From contig CM055102.1 in assembly GCA_029204225.1 (NCBI GenBank), positions 26,080,922 through 26,144,921 on the forward strand: a DNA stretch of 64,000 bases, read 5' to 3'. Source of the DNA: Diphasiastrum complanatum (Eukaryota > Streptophyta > Lycopodiopsida > Lycopodiales > Lycopodiaceae). Below, in pieces: positions 48,250 through 61,479 of the stretch. The notes under the pieces were generated by a model. The model was not told the DNA's origin, made no database searches, and saw only the letters and a program-made list of their open reading frames with translations. The translations under genes and the position numbers were made by a program. Numbering within the stretch: the stretch's first letter is position 1; every line of letters begins with the position of its first letter.

Positions 48250-49390
48250 AACACAAGCTTAGAATATGTTGTTGTGGCTGCCCATGGTATCAACCCTACA
48301 CACTGAAATGCTGCAAGCAACCGTAGCACCACCTGCTTCACCATAACAAAAGCTTCATGGAGCCTCCACCCACAAGGCCAAAGCCAAGAAAAACAACAGA
48401 TCCAAGCCAATCAGCAACAATGTAGCAGATGGGCAACAATGAAAGATCAAAGGGGATGAAAATGCAGCCATTAAACAGTGAAGGATGCAAGACCCATGAT
48501 GGATGATGCAGAAGAGAGGAGAGGGCGAGAGAAGAGAGAGGGCCATATTCATTCACATATATGCACTTCATGTCCATATATACACATGGTAAAAAGCATC
48601 CAATCAAGCTTCCACATATGTCAAACTTGATTCCTTCTATCGTTTTCAGTCGTACTAGTAGCTCACATGGGTCTGTTGCCTCATCATTTCAAATGGGTTT
48701 TGATCAGTATTTTAATGTTGTATACGTATAGTAAAGCTACTGTTATGGCAGCTCGATCCAATCATTGAAGCATTTGTTACACTTGAAAGATTTCCCTTGG
48801 CACATCGTCGTAGGTGGCTCAAAGCCAACACCTGATTCTGATTCATCTCCAGGGGAGAGTAATTTGTGTATTAGGCAAACGATAGCCACTTTTTGCACCC
48901 TGTTCAGTAATCGCACGCTGCCTTGTAGCAATAGGTCCAGGAGGCCGACGACCAGCTTGAACAGAGTTGTTTTGCCTCCACCAAAGGGTCTGATCACTTC
49001 CATCTTTTGTCTTTTGGCAAAGAAAAAGACAAATATTCAATAACCATTATCCCCGCGAGCAAGGACAGGTGCTCCAAACTGGGATTGTACTGGCGTTTCT
49101 CAAGCTGAAAGTAGAATTCATGTCGCTGCTCCGTCTTTTGCACCGATTTTTCAAGCCCCCCGTTCTGATCCATAGTTGAAATTTGACCCCACATCTCCTT
49201 ATGGCGTATCTCATTGCTCATTGCCAATTGCTCCTGAAAGTTTGTCCGGCATAGATTATATCATATATATATTGCGGGCTTTTGCTTCCGCGTTTATCCA
49301 TTCCTTCCCACCAAAAATTGCGAACCCTACTGGGGAAAGACCATCTATTATTTCATTTACGGATCTCGTTTCATATTTCCAGGCTAAAAA
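48250..49390. other. Unrecognised low-coding region
   Basis: Minus-strand open frames of 60-90 codons occur (for example 48338-48607, with a hydrophobic stretch, and 48994-49227, with EFYFQLEKRQYNPSLEHL) but none matches a family that I know. The first lies just upstream of the chitinase-like fragment and might be its captured leader. No strong claim is possible. Confidence 0.4.
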
Positions 49391-49399
49391 ATATCTCTT

Positions 49400-49513
49400 T
49401 TCCCCATACATGCATCCTCCTCCCCAAGTTTTTTAGTTAGAAAAAGCTCATGCATGGGTGCACCCATACTCATGCGCAAAAGTGTATATAAGTTTAAATA
49501 TATATAGATATAT
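49400..49513 (-). repeat. Dispersed repeat R1, right copy (inverted relative to 23.6 kb)
   Basis: The reverse complement of this segment matches 23611-23740, including TTAAACTTATATACACTTTTGC, ATGGGTGCACCCATGCATG and CTTTTTCTAACTAAAAAACT. Divergence is roughly 10 percent. Confidence 0.8.
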
Positions 49514-49514
49514 A

Positions 49515-49650
49515 TGAGATACATCAGAACCAATCTTTTAATTCTATTGGGCATGCATATGCTTGTGTATTCTTAATGGCATGGGATACATCAGAACCAC
49601 TCTATTAATTCTATTGGGCATGTAGATGCTTGTGTATTCTTATTGGCATG
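49515..49650. repeat. Tandem duplication, about 68-bp unit
   Basis: Two copies share GATACATCAGAACCA, TTAATTCTATTGGGCATG and ATGCTTGTGTATTCTTA. They follow directly after R1. Confidence 0.92.
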
Positions 49651-49659
49651 GTTTTACGT

Positions 49660-50530
49660 ACGAAACGTCAAATTTGGGATTCCTCTTTCAAACATGTTTT
49701 ACATGTTGGAGTTAATCTCCCTTCACCCTATGATCCATTTATATAGCTACAAGTTTTATTTCCTAATACTCTATTTTTTTTTCTATCAGCTATAGACACA
49801 ATTCTGCATAAAAACACTAGATTCTACACAAGCAAAAAAGCTGACACTACACATTTTTTTGACAATTCTGTGACAGTTCAGCTATCTGCAGATTTACACA
49901 AAAAATGCAAAATATCAAAGATACATGCAGATCTCGTCATTTCAACCTTCGTGATAAAACCTGAAAAATGCGAACTTTTTGACACTTACAGATATAGATT
50001 GTATTTCTTGCATATATCAAAAGGTAATAATGATAGTCTACTCGCAATCAACTTCTACAACATTTTACAAGCTGTCACGAACTATAACAAGGCTTTGTTA
50101 GTCATAATCACTACCATCTATTAGAAGATCTGTTAATTGTACAGTTAATCAAAAGATTACAAGATGGTTAGTTTGTCAACAAATAGTGACCAAACGCCAA
50201 CATCAAATGTGATGCGAGGGGTGTATTAGTAGTATAGAGAGCAAGAGATCAATCATTGAGAGGTGATCATAAGAGAGTTTTATAGTGTGCAAAGTAATGT
50301 GAGACACATAGTGGTACGCACAATCCTAAGCTATTTCATGACAGACATTGTAGTAACCTGTATTCTAGCTTATTCTGCACAACAAATTCATAATGAATCA
50401 TTGTACTCATTGCATTTAATTGAGGCATACATAGGATTTTCTTGCACATTATCATGCCTGAATTATCTGATTTTATTTACCCCTTGTTCTGATAACACAC
50501 TACAATCATCATCCTCATTACAACTTCCAC
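49660..50530. other. Non-coding AT-rich DNA
   Basis: No conserved peptide was recognised. The right part (50200-50530) may be an LTR-proximal stretch of the copia remnant that follows, but no paired LTR was found. Confidence 0.4.
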
Positions 50531-50539
50531 AACAGTAAC

Positions 50540-51535
50540 GCCTACATGCAGAATTTGAATGCACAATGAGGCAAAGAAGAAGCACTCACAGAAATCTATA
50601 GAAAATCAACAAGCATTGGAGTTGAAAGAAGAAGAGCCAAGACTCTTCATGGGTGAACAAAGCATGATGCCTAGCAATCAAAGCTGGTACTTGGACAGTG
50701 GTGCCACACAACACATGACATCAAATAAATAATGGTTTGTGTTTCTCAACAACACTAGTACCAAGAGATACATATATCTTGGTGATTCGAGCAGCCACCA
50801 GGTGGAAGCCGAAGGCACCATTTTATTCAATTTCAAAATGGTTCATCAAAAATCATATCTTTATTTACCAAACTTCACCAAGAACCTGCTATCAATAAGC
50901 ATGATTGCATATCAAGGGTACACTATAAAATTTACAGCAAATAAATGTACCATTGAGGATAGAGACTCCGAAGTTCTTGTTAGAGGAACTAGAAATGGAT
51001 ATTTATATGTCATTTCTCTTTATTATGCTATGGCGTCAAATTCAAAACTCAGTTCTAATGAAAGTAAAGTATGGCATTAGAGATTAGGCCACTTCAATAT
51101 GAGATCTATTAAATATATGACATGCAATTCATTAGCAATCGGTCTATCACTTCCTACATCATCATCTGAATCATTTGCATGTGAAACTTTTATTTTAGGA
51201 AAGCACTCTAGAAGCAAATTCAACAAGTCAATCTATTAGATCCAGAGATGTTATACATAATGATTTATGTGGTCCTATGCAAACACCATCTCAAGGTGGT
51301 TCCCTCTACTTTATCACCTTCATAGATGATTACTCAAGGTTTACTTTGTAATATTCATAAAGAACAAAGATGAAACATTCAGTTGCTTCCAAAAATTCAA
51401 AGCTGTAGCAGAAATTCAAACAAGAAGGAAGATAAAGTGTCTAAGATCAGATGGAGGCGGAGAGTACATCTCCACAACTTTCAAGAAATTGCACAGCCCA
51501 CAACACTATTACCAAGATTTTTAAATCTAATTACA
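50540..51535 (+). mobile_element. Ty1/copia fragment: protease, pre-integrase, integrase start; fossil
   Basis: Plus strand. Protease motif near 50690 (WYLDSGATQHM), GAG-pre-integrase region in the open frame 50739-51080, then integrase core traces (FITFIDDYSRF, SDGGGEYIS) to about 51480. It is broken in several places, and RT and RNase H are absent. Confidence 0.82.
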
Positions 51536-51739
51536 CGAAACTAAAAAGATTCCAATTGTAAGATTGAACTTATTCAAGAGATATCTGAACATCCAGTTCA
51601 GATCATCTCATTTCATCAATGCTATCAGCGCTCCTATTCAATAGTGGTATTTGAGCGCCTCCGCTGAATCAACCAATGTTTTCCAACATTACCAACACAT
51701 GACAGAACTTCATTTGGTTTAAATCTTGTCATGCTTGAT

Positions 51740-52610
51740 AAGCTTCATTCAAATCCTTCCTCGAACAAGTGTGAGTTGCTTTTTGTTTTTTTGCAACTTT
51801 TTGATACTATATCATTGTTTTTTACTTCTTGGTGGTGGAACTTGTTGGATTATTCTCCTACTAATCGACTAATAGACATTTTAATCTCCATCCAACTTTT
51901 ATCCAGACCTGCAAATTTCTTCATGTTTTTACACAGTCTGCATGACTACTCAAAAACAGTTTACAATGTCGGCATTTTCGAAATTTTTGCCTTTCGAGAT
52001 TTTCTCTCACTTTGGCTTTCTCGCAAAATACCAGATGCCTCAAATGTTAGGAAAATGTCTTTAGCGAAGACCTTCGCATTTTTGCATTTTTGCAACACAA
52101 TTTATTGTTCGTCTTAAAGGCTACAAACTTGCTCTAACCGTTTAGCAAGTGAATTTATGGGAGACTATCTGGATGGATGCCATCACATCACAACCAACTG
52201 GATGACGCATTTGACGACCTAATTAGCCGTCACATCACTAGCAACAATTCTCTGGGTCAGCAAGAAGTAGAGCATTGCGGCTCAGTCATCCCGCGAAGCA
52301 GAGTTAAGATGAAGACCTTGCTAATTGCCAACGAGCTGTGGGATGTTGTTACAGGTATCGAAGTGAAACCTGAAGATGACAGAGATGACTCAAAGTGGAA
52401 ATCGAAGGATGATAAAGCTTTTGCGCTTATTATCCTCAATATATCATATACTCAAATTGGCCACGTAGCTGAAGCTAAAACTTTGAAAGAAGTTTGGGAC
52501 ATCCTAAGCTCACTATATGATGTGAGAGACGTAGCTACCAAATTACATCTTCGAAGGAAATTCTTCACACTCAAGATGTTGTTGGGAGAAATTCCTGACG
52601 GGGGATTGGT
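51740..52610 (+). mobile_element. Ty1/copia LTR-like leader and gag fragment, fossil
   Basis: 51740-52140 resembles the 3' half of the copia LTRs seen at 25-35 kb in word content. 52177-52600 encodes a copia gag (UBN2-type) N-terminus with W..K..KA motifs and an AKTLKEVWDILSSLYD block. Only gag is present. Confidence 0.72.
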
Positions 52611-52639
52611 CTCGCCAGATAGCCCTATAGGGGAAGGGC

Positions 52640-53173
52640 CCACACTGCCCTTACGTGAATGATTGAGGAATACTGCTTCCAGTCCTAAGGGCCATCTCAA
52701 TCACCCCATGCTCCCTAGCCGATGAGGGTTTTCCAGGCCCCTAGATATACGGCTGCAAGGAGGTGTAACTACACTCTCGATTCTATTGGTCATGAGGTCA
52801 AGTTTCTTCGTCTCCTAGATCGTCCACCCCTCTAGGTAGAAATCTGCAGAGGGATCATCAATACTGTCTTTAATCCTAACTTCTCCTCCTAAATCTTGTT
52901 CTAGCCATCTATTGGTATTGTCGACTGATCCGGATGATCGTACTAGCGATTTGAATGGTAGGAAAGATTGGGTGGTTCCTGCGTAGTCTGTGGAAATGGC
53001 ATAAGTTAGGGACCATAACCCATCGACAATGAACTCATATGCTTCAAAGTAGCTATACCTCCCGCAATGTTGTATTTTGAATAAAGTATCTCTAGACCAT
53101 AGGTGGGAATAGAGTGTTGGGGTGTAGAAATAATAGTGCGGGGCTCCTTCTTGGATCAGTTGGCAAACATCCC
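52640..53173 (-). other. Unrecognised minus-strand open frame next to gypsy remnant
   Basis: A 130-codon frame (52815-53207) with aromatic-rich text (HYYFYTPTLYSHLW, FEAYEFIVDGLWSL) has amino-acid composition like a real protein but matches nothing I know. It joins the gypsy RT start on its upstream side, so it may be unrelated DNA fused at a breakpoint. Confidence 0.35.
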
Positions 53174-54519
53174 CTAACATAGGTTGGAATTTACTTTCGA
53201 TGCCCAAGGAGACTTACTAGGTTGTACCCACCTCTTTTTCAGGTAATCATGTAAATGTCTACTTACCTTAGCCTCTTCCGATGTACTCATCTTATAAGGA
53301 CGCTGTGTGATTGGAATTGCTCCAGGTATTAGGTCAATTTTATAATCAACTGTCCTTTCTGGTGGTAAACCTACAGGAAGGTCTAAAAAAACATAATTGA
53401 ATTCCTGCCTAAGTTCATTATAGGCTTCAAATTCTGTATTGTTCTCACTGGGTATATTCATGGCATTTATGTTAAGTTCTTCATCATTGCAGCAAATGAT
53501 ATCATTATGAAAACATAAATAAACTTTAAAATCAGAATTCTTCAATGATAGAATTAAGTTTCTGTTTAGAATAAGGGTTAACATTTTTAGTGTCAACAAT
53601 TAAACTAGCCTTGATCTTAATTAAAGAATTCTCATGCATAAAATATAGAGATTTTTTTTAACAAAATCAATTCTCAATGACTTGTTCGTATCAAAATTCC
53701 ATTGTTGTCTGAGAACAATATCTACATTAGCTAATGCAACACCGTGGAATTCTAATTTTTCAAAATAATCCTGAATGTGCAATTCTACTTCAGAAACAAC
53801 AAAATTCATCAAATCGGAATCACTTCTCGATGCCATTGTCACACGGTATTTTTTCTAACTTTTTCTAGTAGGAAGGTTTAGCGTCTGCACCAAATTTACA
53901 TTAATAAAGTTATGAGTGGATCTCGTGTTAAAAAGAACATTAACAACTTGATCATTAACTTTACCTTTAATGCAAATAAGGTCATTAGGTCCAAAAACTA
54001 AAGAACTAAGGAAACAAACATTCATCTCATTACTTTGAGATAGATTACTTGAGGTTGAAGCTTGTTTTTTTACGCAATCACGTGCAAGGTGGCCCTCGCC
54101 ATTGCACTTGAAGCACATGTTCTTCTCACGAGCTTTAGCTTTATCAATGCCACCTTGATGGTTTTTAAAATTTTTCTTGGTTTTCTTAGGATTGTTGAAA
54201 TTGGAATGTGTTTCACTAACAGCTTCCCTATCCTTCCTCTTAAGTTGAAAACCTTTTTTATGCTCATTAGGCTGTTGACCCCTAGGTGGCTTAGGTGTGT
54301 CTTCAAAGTATTTTGTAGCCCTAATGCATATTCTAGGGTTTCTGGATGGTTTCTATGAACATCCACTTGATAATCTTTTGGTAACCCATCAATGAACATT
54401 AACATTTGTACCTTAGGCGGAATGTCACTATAACACCAAATAAACATTTTCGCCATAAGTTGTTTTGCAAAAAATCCAACACTTTTGTTAATACGTTGCA
54501 GTTCATTTGCCACATCCAT
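53174..54519 (-). mobile_element. Ty3/gypsy 5' half: gag, zinc knuckle, protease, RT start; fossil
   Basis: Minus strand from right to left: gag core (54519-54070), CCHC knuckle CFKCNGEGHLARDC near 54110, protease region near 53950, and the start of RT (YKIDLIPGAIPITQRPYKMS near 53300). It is broken in several places. The homologous join point ending in SPWAS also starts the plus-strand gypsy at 61.5 kb. Confidence 0.85.
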
Positions 54520-57500
54520 GTTGCAAAAATGCCGACACTATTTGTATTTGTTTCCACCATGTTTCCAACATATAAGAAATATGCGAAAAACCCGACACCT
54601 TCGCTTCATTGCGAAAATTGCGACACTATTGTGGAATTTGTTATGTTAGTAAATCCACCATTTTTGGAAAGCAAAAATTGTGACACATGGTTTCGCAATA
54701 TTCGGCCAGACCATTTTATCGATTACATTTAATACCTTTAGACCTTATTTTTTAAGGATTGTACCTTCAATATTAGGAGGACACTTTTTATTAAATACTG
54801 GTCTAATCCGCGGACATATCATTAATATGCCGAACACTTCTGCTTTTTCGTCCATTCTCACTCTGTTTCGTTTGTGATCGAAGATCTTGTTTCCTTACGA
54901 TCCAACGCGCTCACAACTACCATTACTGCTTTGCATGCTATCATCGTTATGGCTATCGTATTCAAAACACATCCAAAACCAGTCGTATTGGTTTTGCAAC
55001 CACTGGCCATATGAGCTCAGATTGAAGGACTTCTTCAATTAGATCCATCAGTGATCCTCACAGATTTACGTCATGAGATTCAAAATTTGAGAAAAACAAA
55101 GGATGGACATATTTCACCATTGCTCAAAATCGGGAGATTGTCATGACCGAGGGAGATTCTATTGTTGGTGCATTAGGCTTGCTTATGGACAACAACATCC
55201 TTGTTACCAAATTTGACTTCATCACCCGCAGTTGAGTCTTTCAAGAGGAAGCTTATCTAGAGAAGCGGAGATATAAGCTCTCTTATATCAAAGACCCAAC
55301 CTCAAAAGTTTCATTCGTTTTGCTCTCGCTTCCATTTTCTTACCGGAGCAAGAGTACACAATTTCTAATAAAAATATGGGATACCTGCTCAGAGCTCTGA
55401 ATGGAGAACAAATTTCCTTCGGACATATTGTTTTTAAGCAATTCTGTAAACTAGTCAAAGATAAGCAATTCTGTTTGGTATTCTATGCATGCATGCGGGT
55501 ATCTTGTCTATGTAGGAGGATATCAGAATTGCACCGATGTTGCCAAAGTTAGCTTCTTCTATCGAGGGCGACTCTCGAATGAAAACATCAAAGGCGACCT
55601 CCACTAAGATCACATCATCATCATCAATACAACAGAACGAGAGTTCAATGTGGATGTCTTCTCCATCATCCCAGTACAAGCCACTTTCCAGCACAAAAAG
55701 AGTCCAAGAAGCAGGGGAAGAGGCAAAGGAAGAAACAGAGATTGTTGTTGAGCATGACCAAATGCAGAATGATATCCAACAAGAGCCAGCACAACAAGAC
55801 CAAGAAATTTCTTATATTCAACAGGAAGATGATGATGACATTGAGCCAGTAGTCCTGGACGAAGAACTCTATACGAAGACCTTCGGGACATTGCTAGCAT
55901 ATACACAAGCATCAATCTAGCATTTTGTGAATTTGAAAAAAGTTTATACAGTACAGGCAGATCTTATCCAGAGGGATGAGGAGCTGCAATCAATTAGATC
56001 AGAATTGTCCAAGAAGACCAAGGAGCTTGAGGAAGCTCAAGCTAAATTGACCAAAAATGACACAGCCCTAGAGGAAGCTCGAGGCAGGTTTAATGCCACT
56101 CTAGAGGCACTGGAAGCAATGCAAGATTAGCCTAATCAGTTTGAGAGTGAGAATTCATTGCTCAAACAACAACTTAGACACTGCAGGCATCACTCCAAGA
56201 AGAGTTACATGCTCGTGCGGCCCTCAAAAGCACTAATAAGGAACTCCAAGATAAATTGAAGGACATCAAGGCAAACCAAAAGCAGCTGAAGGACTCTGTT
56301 CTCCAACTGCAGAGTTCGACAGAAATGCTAAAACAGGAAAACCAAATCTACAGAAAGTAGATTGAGGAAGCCATTCTCTGGCAAATCAGTGCTGAGGTGA
56401 GCTTCGGGGCCTATGTTTCCCACGAGAGATACAGATTAGACCCTACAGCATGGAAGGGAATTCAAAGAAAGAATAATCCAATCATTTCAGCTGCAATACC
56501 TACAAGCCCAGATAGTAGAATACGAGAAGCTGAAGGATGAACTAGAAGAGACAAAATTCAAGTCACGCCAAATCCAGGTTTCTGAAAAAGACCCAGTCCA
56601 GCAACAAGACCAAACAATGCAGACAGATGCACCAGCTACAGCCACAATAGAGAAGGCCATCCAGACAGACGCAGCCTTCAGGCAGGTGCTGAAAGATCAA
56701 TCTGTGCAGACTGATGCTGAGAAGACAAAGCCATCAATGACCAAAGTTGTAACACCTACAACATTACCACTTGTAGTTCTTCCGCAACAAAGTGAGATCA
56801 CATCAGGGGGGAGTGCCATGCGAAAGAATAAGGTAGTGTACTCACTACTGAGGATAGAATTGCAGGCATTTTAGGAAGAACTAACCACTTTCTTACCTCC
56901 CTTTTATAGTCTAGAACTCCAGTGGAGAATGGATTACCTCCTTCTACCTAAACTTTTTGGTTGCACCAAAGACAAATGGGAAAGTCCTTGGACTTAACTT
57001 TCGCTAACTTAAACAGTTTTTGGACCAAGCTAACAACGCACCAAAAAGGTGTACTGGCCCTAGCCATTGTTTAGAACAAGTTCAATGTGCAAACTAACTA
57101 CATTCACGTTGTTACAGGATGTTTGTACATATATGTTCTAGAATACCTAAAAATATTTGAAAACAATATTTTTTCTGCTTTGGATAAGTATGTAAATAAG
57201 CTAGAAGCAATCAACATTTTTGATGTCAAAGAAATAGTTTCTAGCCCTAATCCCATCTCGTCCAGATTTTCTAGTCAACCTCTTTTCACTGATCTATGGG
57301 CAATCTACAGAGATTGGGAAGCTAACTACTCTCGTTATTTGGAAGAAAAAAAAAGTAAATAATTTACTTCAATCCACAAATCCAATAACCAGTCCATACT
57401 ACACTTACAATCATGTGAATATCAGTTCTCTCATTTCTTACGCACTCCTAGCCATCCAACAGTTGTACATTAAAGAGAAATTCTCAGAATATACATATGC

Positions 57501-57836
57501 AGCTCTCTCAATAACTGTCCCTTCTTCTGAGATGTCTGAGATCTTGTCTAAGGATAGTTGGTATGCTCACCTTGTAAATAACACATTGGTTGACAACCCT
57601 CTTGCACCATTGGGCAATCGCAGAATGGGAGGCTATGCCAATTTATCTTTCTAAGAAGACTACATGCAGAGGAACAACTATCTCTTCGCTACAAAAGAGA
57701 TGACTATTGAGCAAGTCAATGAAGAAAATGAAGCCCGAGCGAAAGCCATATTCCACAAGAAACCAGCCAGCAGAAAGCGACAAAGAAGGATGTGATTAGT
57801 CTGTTTGCGAGCCGCTGCACAGCTGAGGAAGGGGAT
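54520..57836 (+). mobile_element. Retroelement segment with a coiled-coil coding region, fossil
   Basis: Plus-strand coding traces from about 55000 to 57800 in several frames. One part is rich in Gln/Glu (55537-55920), followed by a long coiled-coil stretch (55927-56600) and a less charged C-terminal part (57080-57800). It ends in a purine-rich tract directly before an LTR start at 57837, so it probably belongs to an LTR element in the position between pol and the 3' LTR, or is a gag-like ORF. Many breaks. Not assigned to a known family. Confidence 0.5.
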
Positions 57837-58299
57837 ATGTGGAGGCCTAAGATACCACATTATCCAAATTCAATGTTTTATATTGTAAAATTTTTCAATT
57901 TTTGTACATGAAATATGTTATAGTGCCTAAATTCATGTAGAGGCCTATTTGCATTTTGTAAATTCATTTTAAGTAAAAACTCGTGACGTTTTGTGCAACA
58001 TTCTATAGCAACACATTAGCGGATCCCAACCGACATCTTAACGGTTGGTGATCGACACATAGGCCGGTGTTCGTTCCTATAAGGGCGACACTTAGCGCCA
58101 TTGTACATATGCAGAGATTGAGCTATCAATAGAGAGAAGAGAGCCAGTTCCTATAGTTCGTGCATTCCTTGCTCTGTTATCTGTTACGATTGCATTTTTT
58201 ACCATTGAGCTTAGTCTGTAACCGATTGTGATAGACATCTGTTGCGATATCCACTCTTCACTTGTACTGAATTCCAGATTTTCTAACGTGGTTTTGCAG
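57837..58299 (+). mobile_element. LTR, about 460 bp, with TATA-like box
   Basis: Starts TGTGGAGGCCTAAG right after the purine-rich tract and ends near TTTTGCA. The following bases (GGTGATATCTGAGAGC) loosely resemble a methionine-tRNA primer-binding site. CCTATAAGGG near 58080 may be its promoter. No second copy of this LTR was found in the window. Confidence 0.6.
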
Positions 58300-59200
58300 G
58301 TGATATCTGAGAGCGACAATCCTAACTAATGTGTGCAGGGAATTAGCTGAAGCCTTAAGCTTAACTCTAAATCAGAACCTCTCTTAATTCTGAATGAGCT
58401 ATGTGTTCAGATAAAGAACTTAATTGATGTTTAGCTTTGTTTTCTTGTTGTGATAAGAACCAATTCCTTATGCTTGTTAAGAGGAATTGAAAGCCGAATA
58501 CATTCTGTTTGAAGGATCTTTTTGCATGTTGTTGTTAGATTAAATGCTTATTGTTGTTCGAAGAGCCTGGAAGATAACGTACCCGCATATTATCTAATTT
58601 GAGATTTTCTTATGATTTTGAGTGATTCTATTGTTTTTTTTTCATGCTAAGCATAGCTCTCTCTATTCTTTTCTTTTCTTGAAAAATGGAATAAACAACA
58701 TTTGGCTTGAGTAATTTTAAAGACACATCCTAAAAGACAAGGCAAAAAAATGAGACAGGGAAAGATTGACATGTGGTGAGAAGATGGGTGAAGAAGACCA
58801 AATTGAAGCATATATTTATGAAAGTGTTGATGATCAGCTGGCATTCCATATGGCTTCCAAATGAGAGCTTTTTTGAATGATGAATTCCCATTCAAGTACA
58901 TGGAGATTCATTCAAATATGCTAGGATTTCTAGAATGCCCACTTCTCTTATTTGGAGAGTTCTATTTCACTCTAGCTTGCAATCTGCATGTGCATAGAGA
59001 GCCTTGTGTGAAGTTTGTAACATTAGAATTAAGAATGTTGTTTGGTAAGCTCTCAAATAGCATAGCCTAGTTAGATAATATTTATCAAACTTAGATAGTA
59101 AGTCTATTAAAAGGCAAATAGAATCTTTTTTCATTTATCTTGAAGAATGTTAGTAAATTCCTTGTAGCAATTGTTCTATGGAGTAGGCATACATGATTTT
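58300..59200. other. Non-coding DNA after the LTR
   Basis: No conserved protein trace was recognised. It may be a leader region of a retroelement. Confidence 0.4.
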
Positions 59201-59202
59201 CT

Positions 59203-59530
59203 TTACCGTTGACTAGATAACCTTTGGGTTGTATCATGCATATATCTTCTTTGATAACTCCATTCATATAGACTATTTATACATCCATCTGACATAGCTG
59301 TAGCGGCATATGATAAAAGAGTTCTAATTGAAGAATGCTTGAATACCGGACTGAAAGTCTCGGTATAGTTTATATTTGGAATATTTTGGAAAAAATCCTC
59401 TTGCGACAAGTCTTTGGGAGATCTCTTAAGATATGCATAGTGCTTAGCTCTATTTTGAGCATGTAAATCCAATCGCAATATTTCTTGTATATCATGCAAG
59501 AAATCAACAACTTTTTAGATCTTAACAGAT
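59203..59530 (-). mobile_element. Ty1/copia RT fragment, fossil
   Basis: Minus strand with NYTETFSPVFKHSSIRTLLS, the conserved start of copia RT, and little else. Broken. Confidence 0.7.
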
Positions 59531-59629
59531 TTAGGTTGAAAACTGTACATAAGCATAAACGGACTATAACCTGTAGCAAAATGATTTCTACTATTGTAAA
59601 CAAACTCAATTAAAAAAATTAGTCTTCCC

Positions 59630-60640
59630 ATTGAGACTGTTTGTGAGGCACATATGTTTTCAACATATCCTCCATAGTTTGAGTAGTTATTTTAGTCACT
59701 CCACTAGTATAACCATAGTTAACCTAGTTAACTTGCCCACTACAACCCAAATAAAATCATTTTGCCATTGGGTCTTAGGAAGTCCAACTACAAAATCCAT
59801 AGATATGTTTTTCCATCGTTTATGAGATATATCTAAGGGATTTAATAAATCTCCATTCTGTAACCATTATGCTTTGGCTAGCTAGCATGATTTACATTAC
59901 ATATGGCTTGAGTTTTGGCCAATAAACTCTCTTCTTTCTAAGTCCAAGGTCTTGTGTATACTTGGATGACATGCATAGGGTACCTCATGACATTCATAAA
60001 GAATTTGCTTCTTTAACTCGTCATCCCTGGTACACAAACTTTTCCATTTCAAAATAGTGAACCACCTCGAATGGTGAATTGTTTCACAATCTTCTTATCT
60101 CTCTTAGAAATTTGAGATCCTTGTGAATTAATATCTTTTCCATTCTCATTTATTTCAGTCTCAACTATTTTTCATATACGACTAAAATGAGAATCGGTTT
60201 CACACTTCCTCTCAACGAAATATATAGATCTATAGAAATCTGGATGACTGAAAGTTCATTTAATTCACCAATCTGACTAAGAGCGTCTACAATCCGGTTG
60301 ATTTTATTCTCGTCTATCTTCAACTCTTCCGAGATGATCTTATGACCAAGATATACTAGCTCATTCTTAAAGAACTCACATTTAGATTCTTTAGCAAAAA
60401 AAATTTCTCTTCTGAAAATTCGCAAGATAGTCTTGATATGATTTACATGCCCCTTAGGAGTTCTACTGTAGATGAGAATATCATCTTAAAATATAACTAC
60501 AATTTAACCCATGTATGCACAAAATATATTGTTCATCATCTGGTAAAATGTTGAAGCTGGCTTCATGAACCCAAAAGGAAGCACTAAAAACTCATAATAA
60601 CCAAACCTCATCCAAAAACTAGTCTTTTGTCACCAATATA
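59630..60640 (-). mobile_element. Ty3/gypsy fragments (RT end and integrase), rearranged fossil
   Basis: Minus strand: RT block with LVLPFGF near 60580, RT end FAKESKCEFFKNELVYLGHK near 60390, and integrase-core traces (59640-59900). The middle is missing. Broken in many places. Confidence 0.75.
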
Positions 60641-60686
60641 GTGCACCAATGGATAGATGAACCCAAGAGAACTATGTATAAGCATG

Positions 60687-60806
<120 letters not shown>

Positions 60807-60809
60807 ACA

Positions 60810-61190
60810 TTTGGTCGTTATCTTGTACCAATCTCATAACCAATGAACATAAACAATTATTCTTTTCATAGAAATAAAAGATTTGTTGATAAACTTAAAA
60901 CGTGAATATTTTTCACAATTCATTTGTTAAAGCAAATGACAGTGCCTTGAGGTGTGACACCTAGTTTAGAGGATCTAGAACTCAGCATGAGAACATCAAA
61001 TCTAAGCTCTAAAATCAATACAACTTTGTGAGGAGATAGTGTACTTCATCATGATTGTGTTGATTTTGTGGTGTTTTTATCTATGTATGAACTTCTTTTT
61101 ATAATGGGTTTTTAAATAAAAAAATCTTCCAACACCCCATCAAAGCATCATAAGAAAGTAAGTAGAGTAAGAAAGTAAGTTTTTCCTTCA
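60810..61190. other. Non-coding AT-rich DNA
   Basis: Between the GA array and the next copia fragment. Nothing recognised. Confidence 0.5.
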
Positions 61191-61194
61191 CATA

Positions 61195-61455
61195 TTCATT
61201 TTCTTTCAAGCTTCAAGTGATCTTTCCTGTGCCAAGCTTCTTTCTAAAATATTTAAATTTGTCTTCTATTAGCCACTCTGTAAATACATTAGCTAACTGC
61301 AATGTAGTGCTACAATAAGCCACGTCCACATCTTAAGAACAAAGCTTCTTGCATATGAGATGGTACTTTACCTCGATATGCTTAGTCCTTGCATGAAATA
61401 CAAGATTTTTGGCTAATTGTATTCCAATTGACCTATTACAGTACCAAAGATAAGG
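61195..61455 (-). mobile_element. Ty1/copia RNase H C-terminal fragment, fossil
   Basis: Minus-strand text with IQLAKNLVFHARTKHIEVKY, the conserved copia tail region. A small piece only. Confidence 0.75.
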
Positions 61456-61479
61456 ATCTACCTTCCTTTTCATTGATTG

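Noticed and set aside
49870-50124. 84-codon plus-strand open frame
   Set aside because: AT-rich composition, no recognised motif and no splice context; probably chance.
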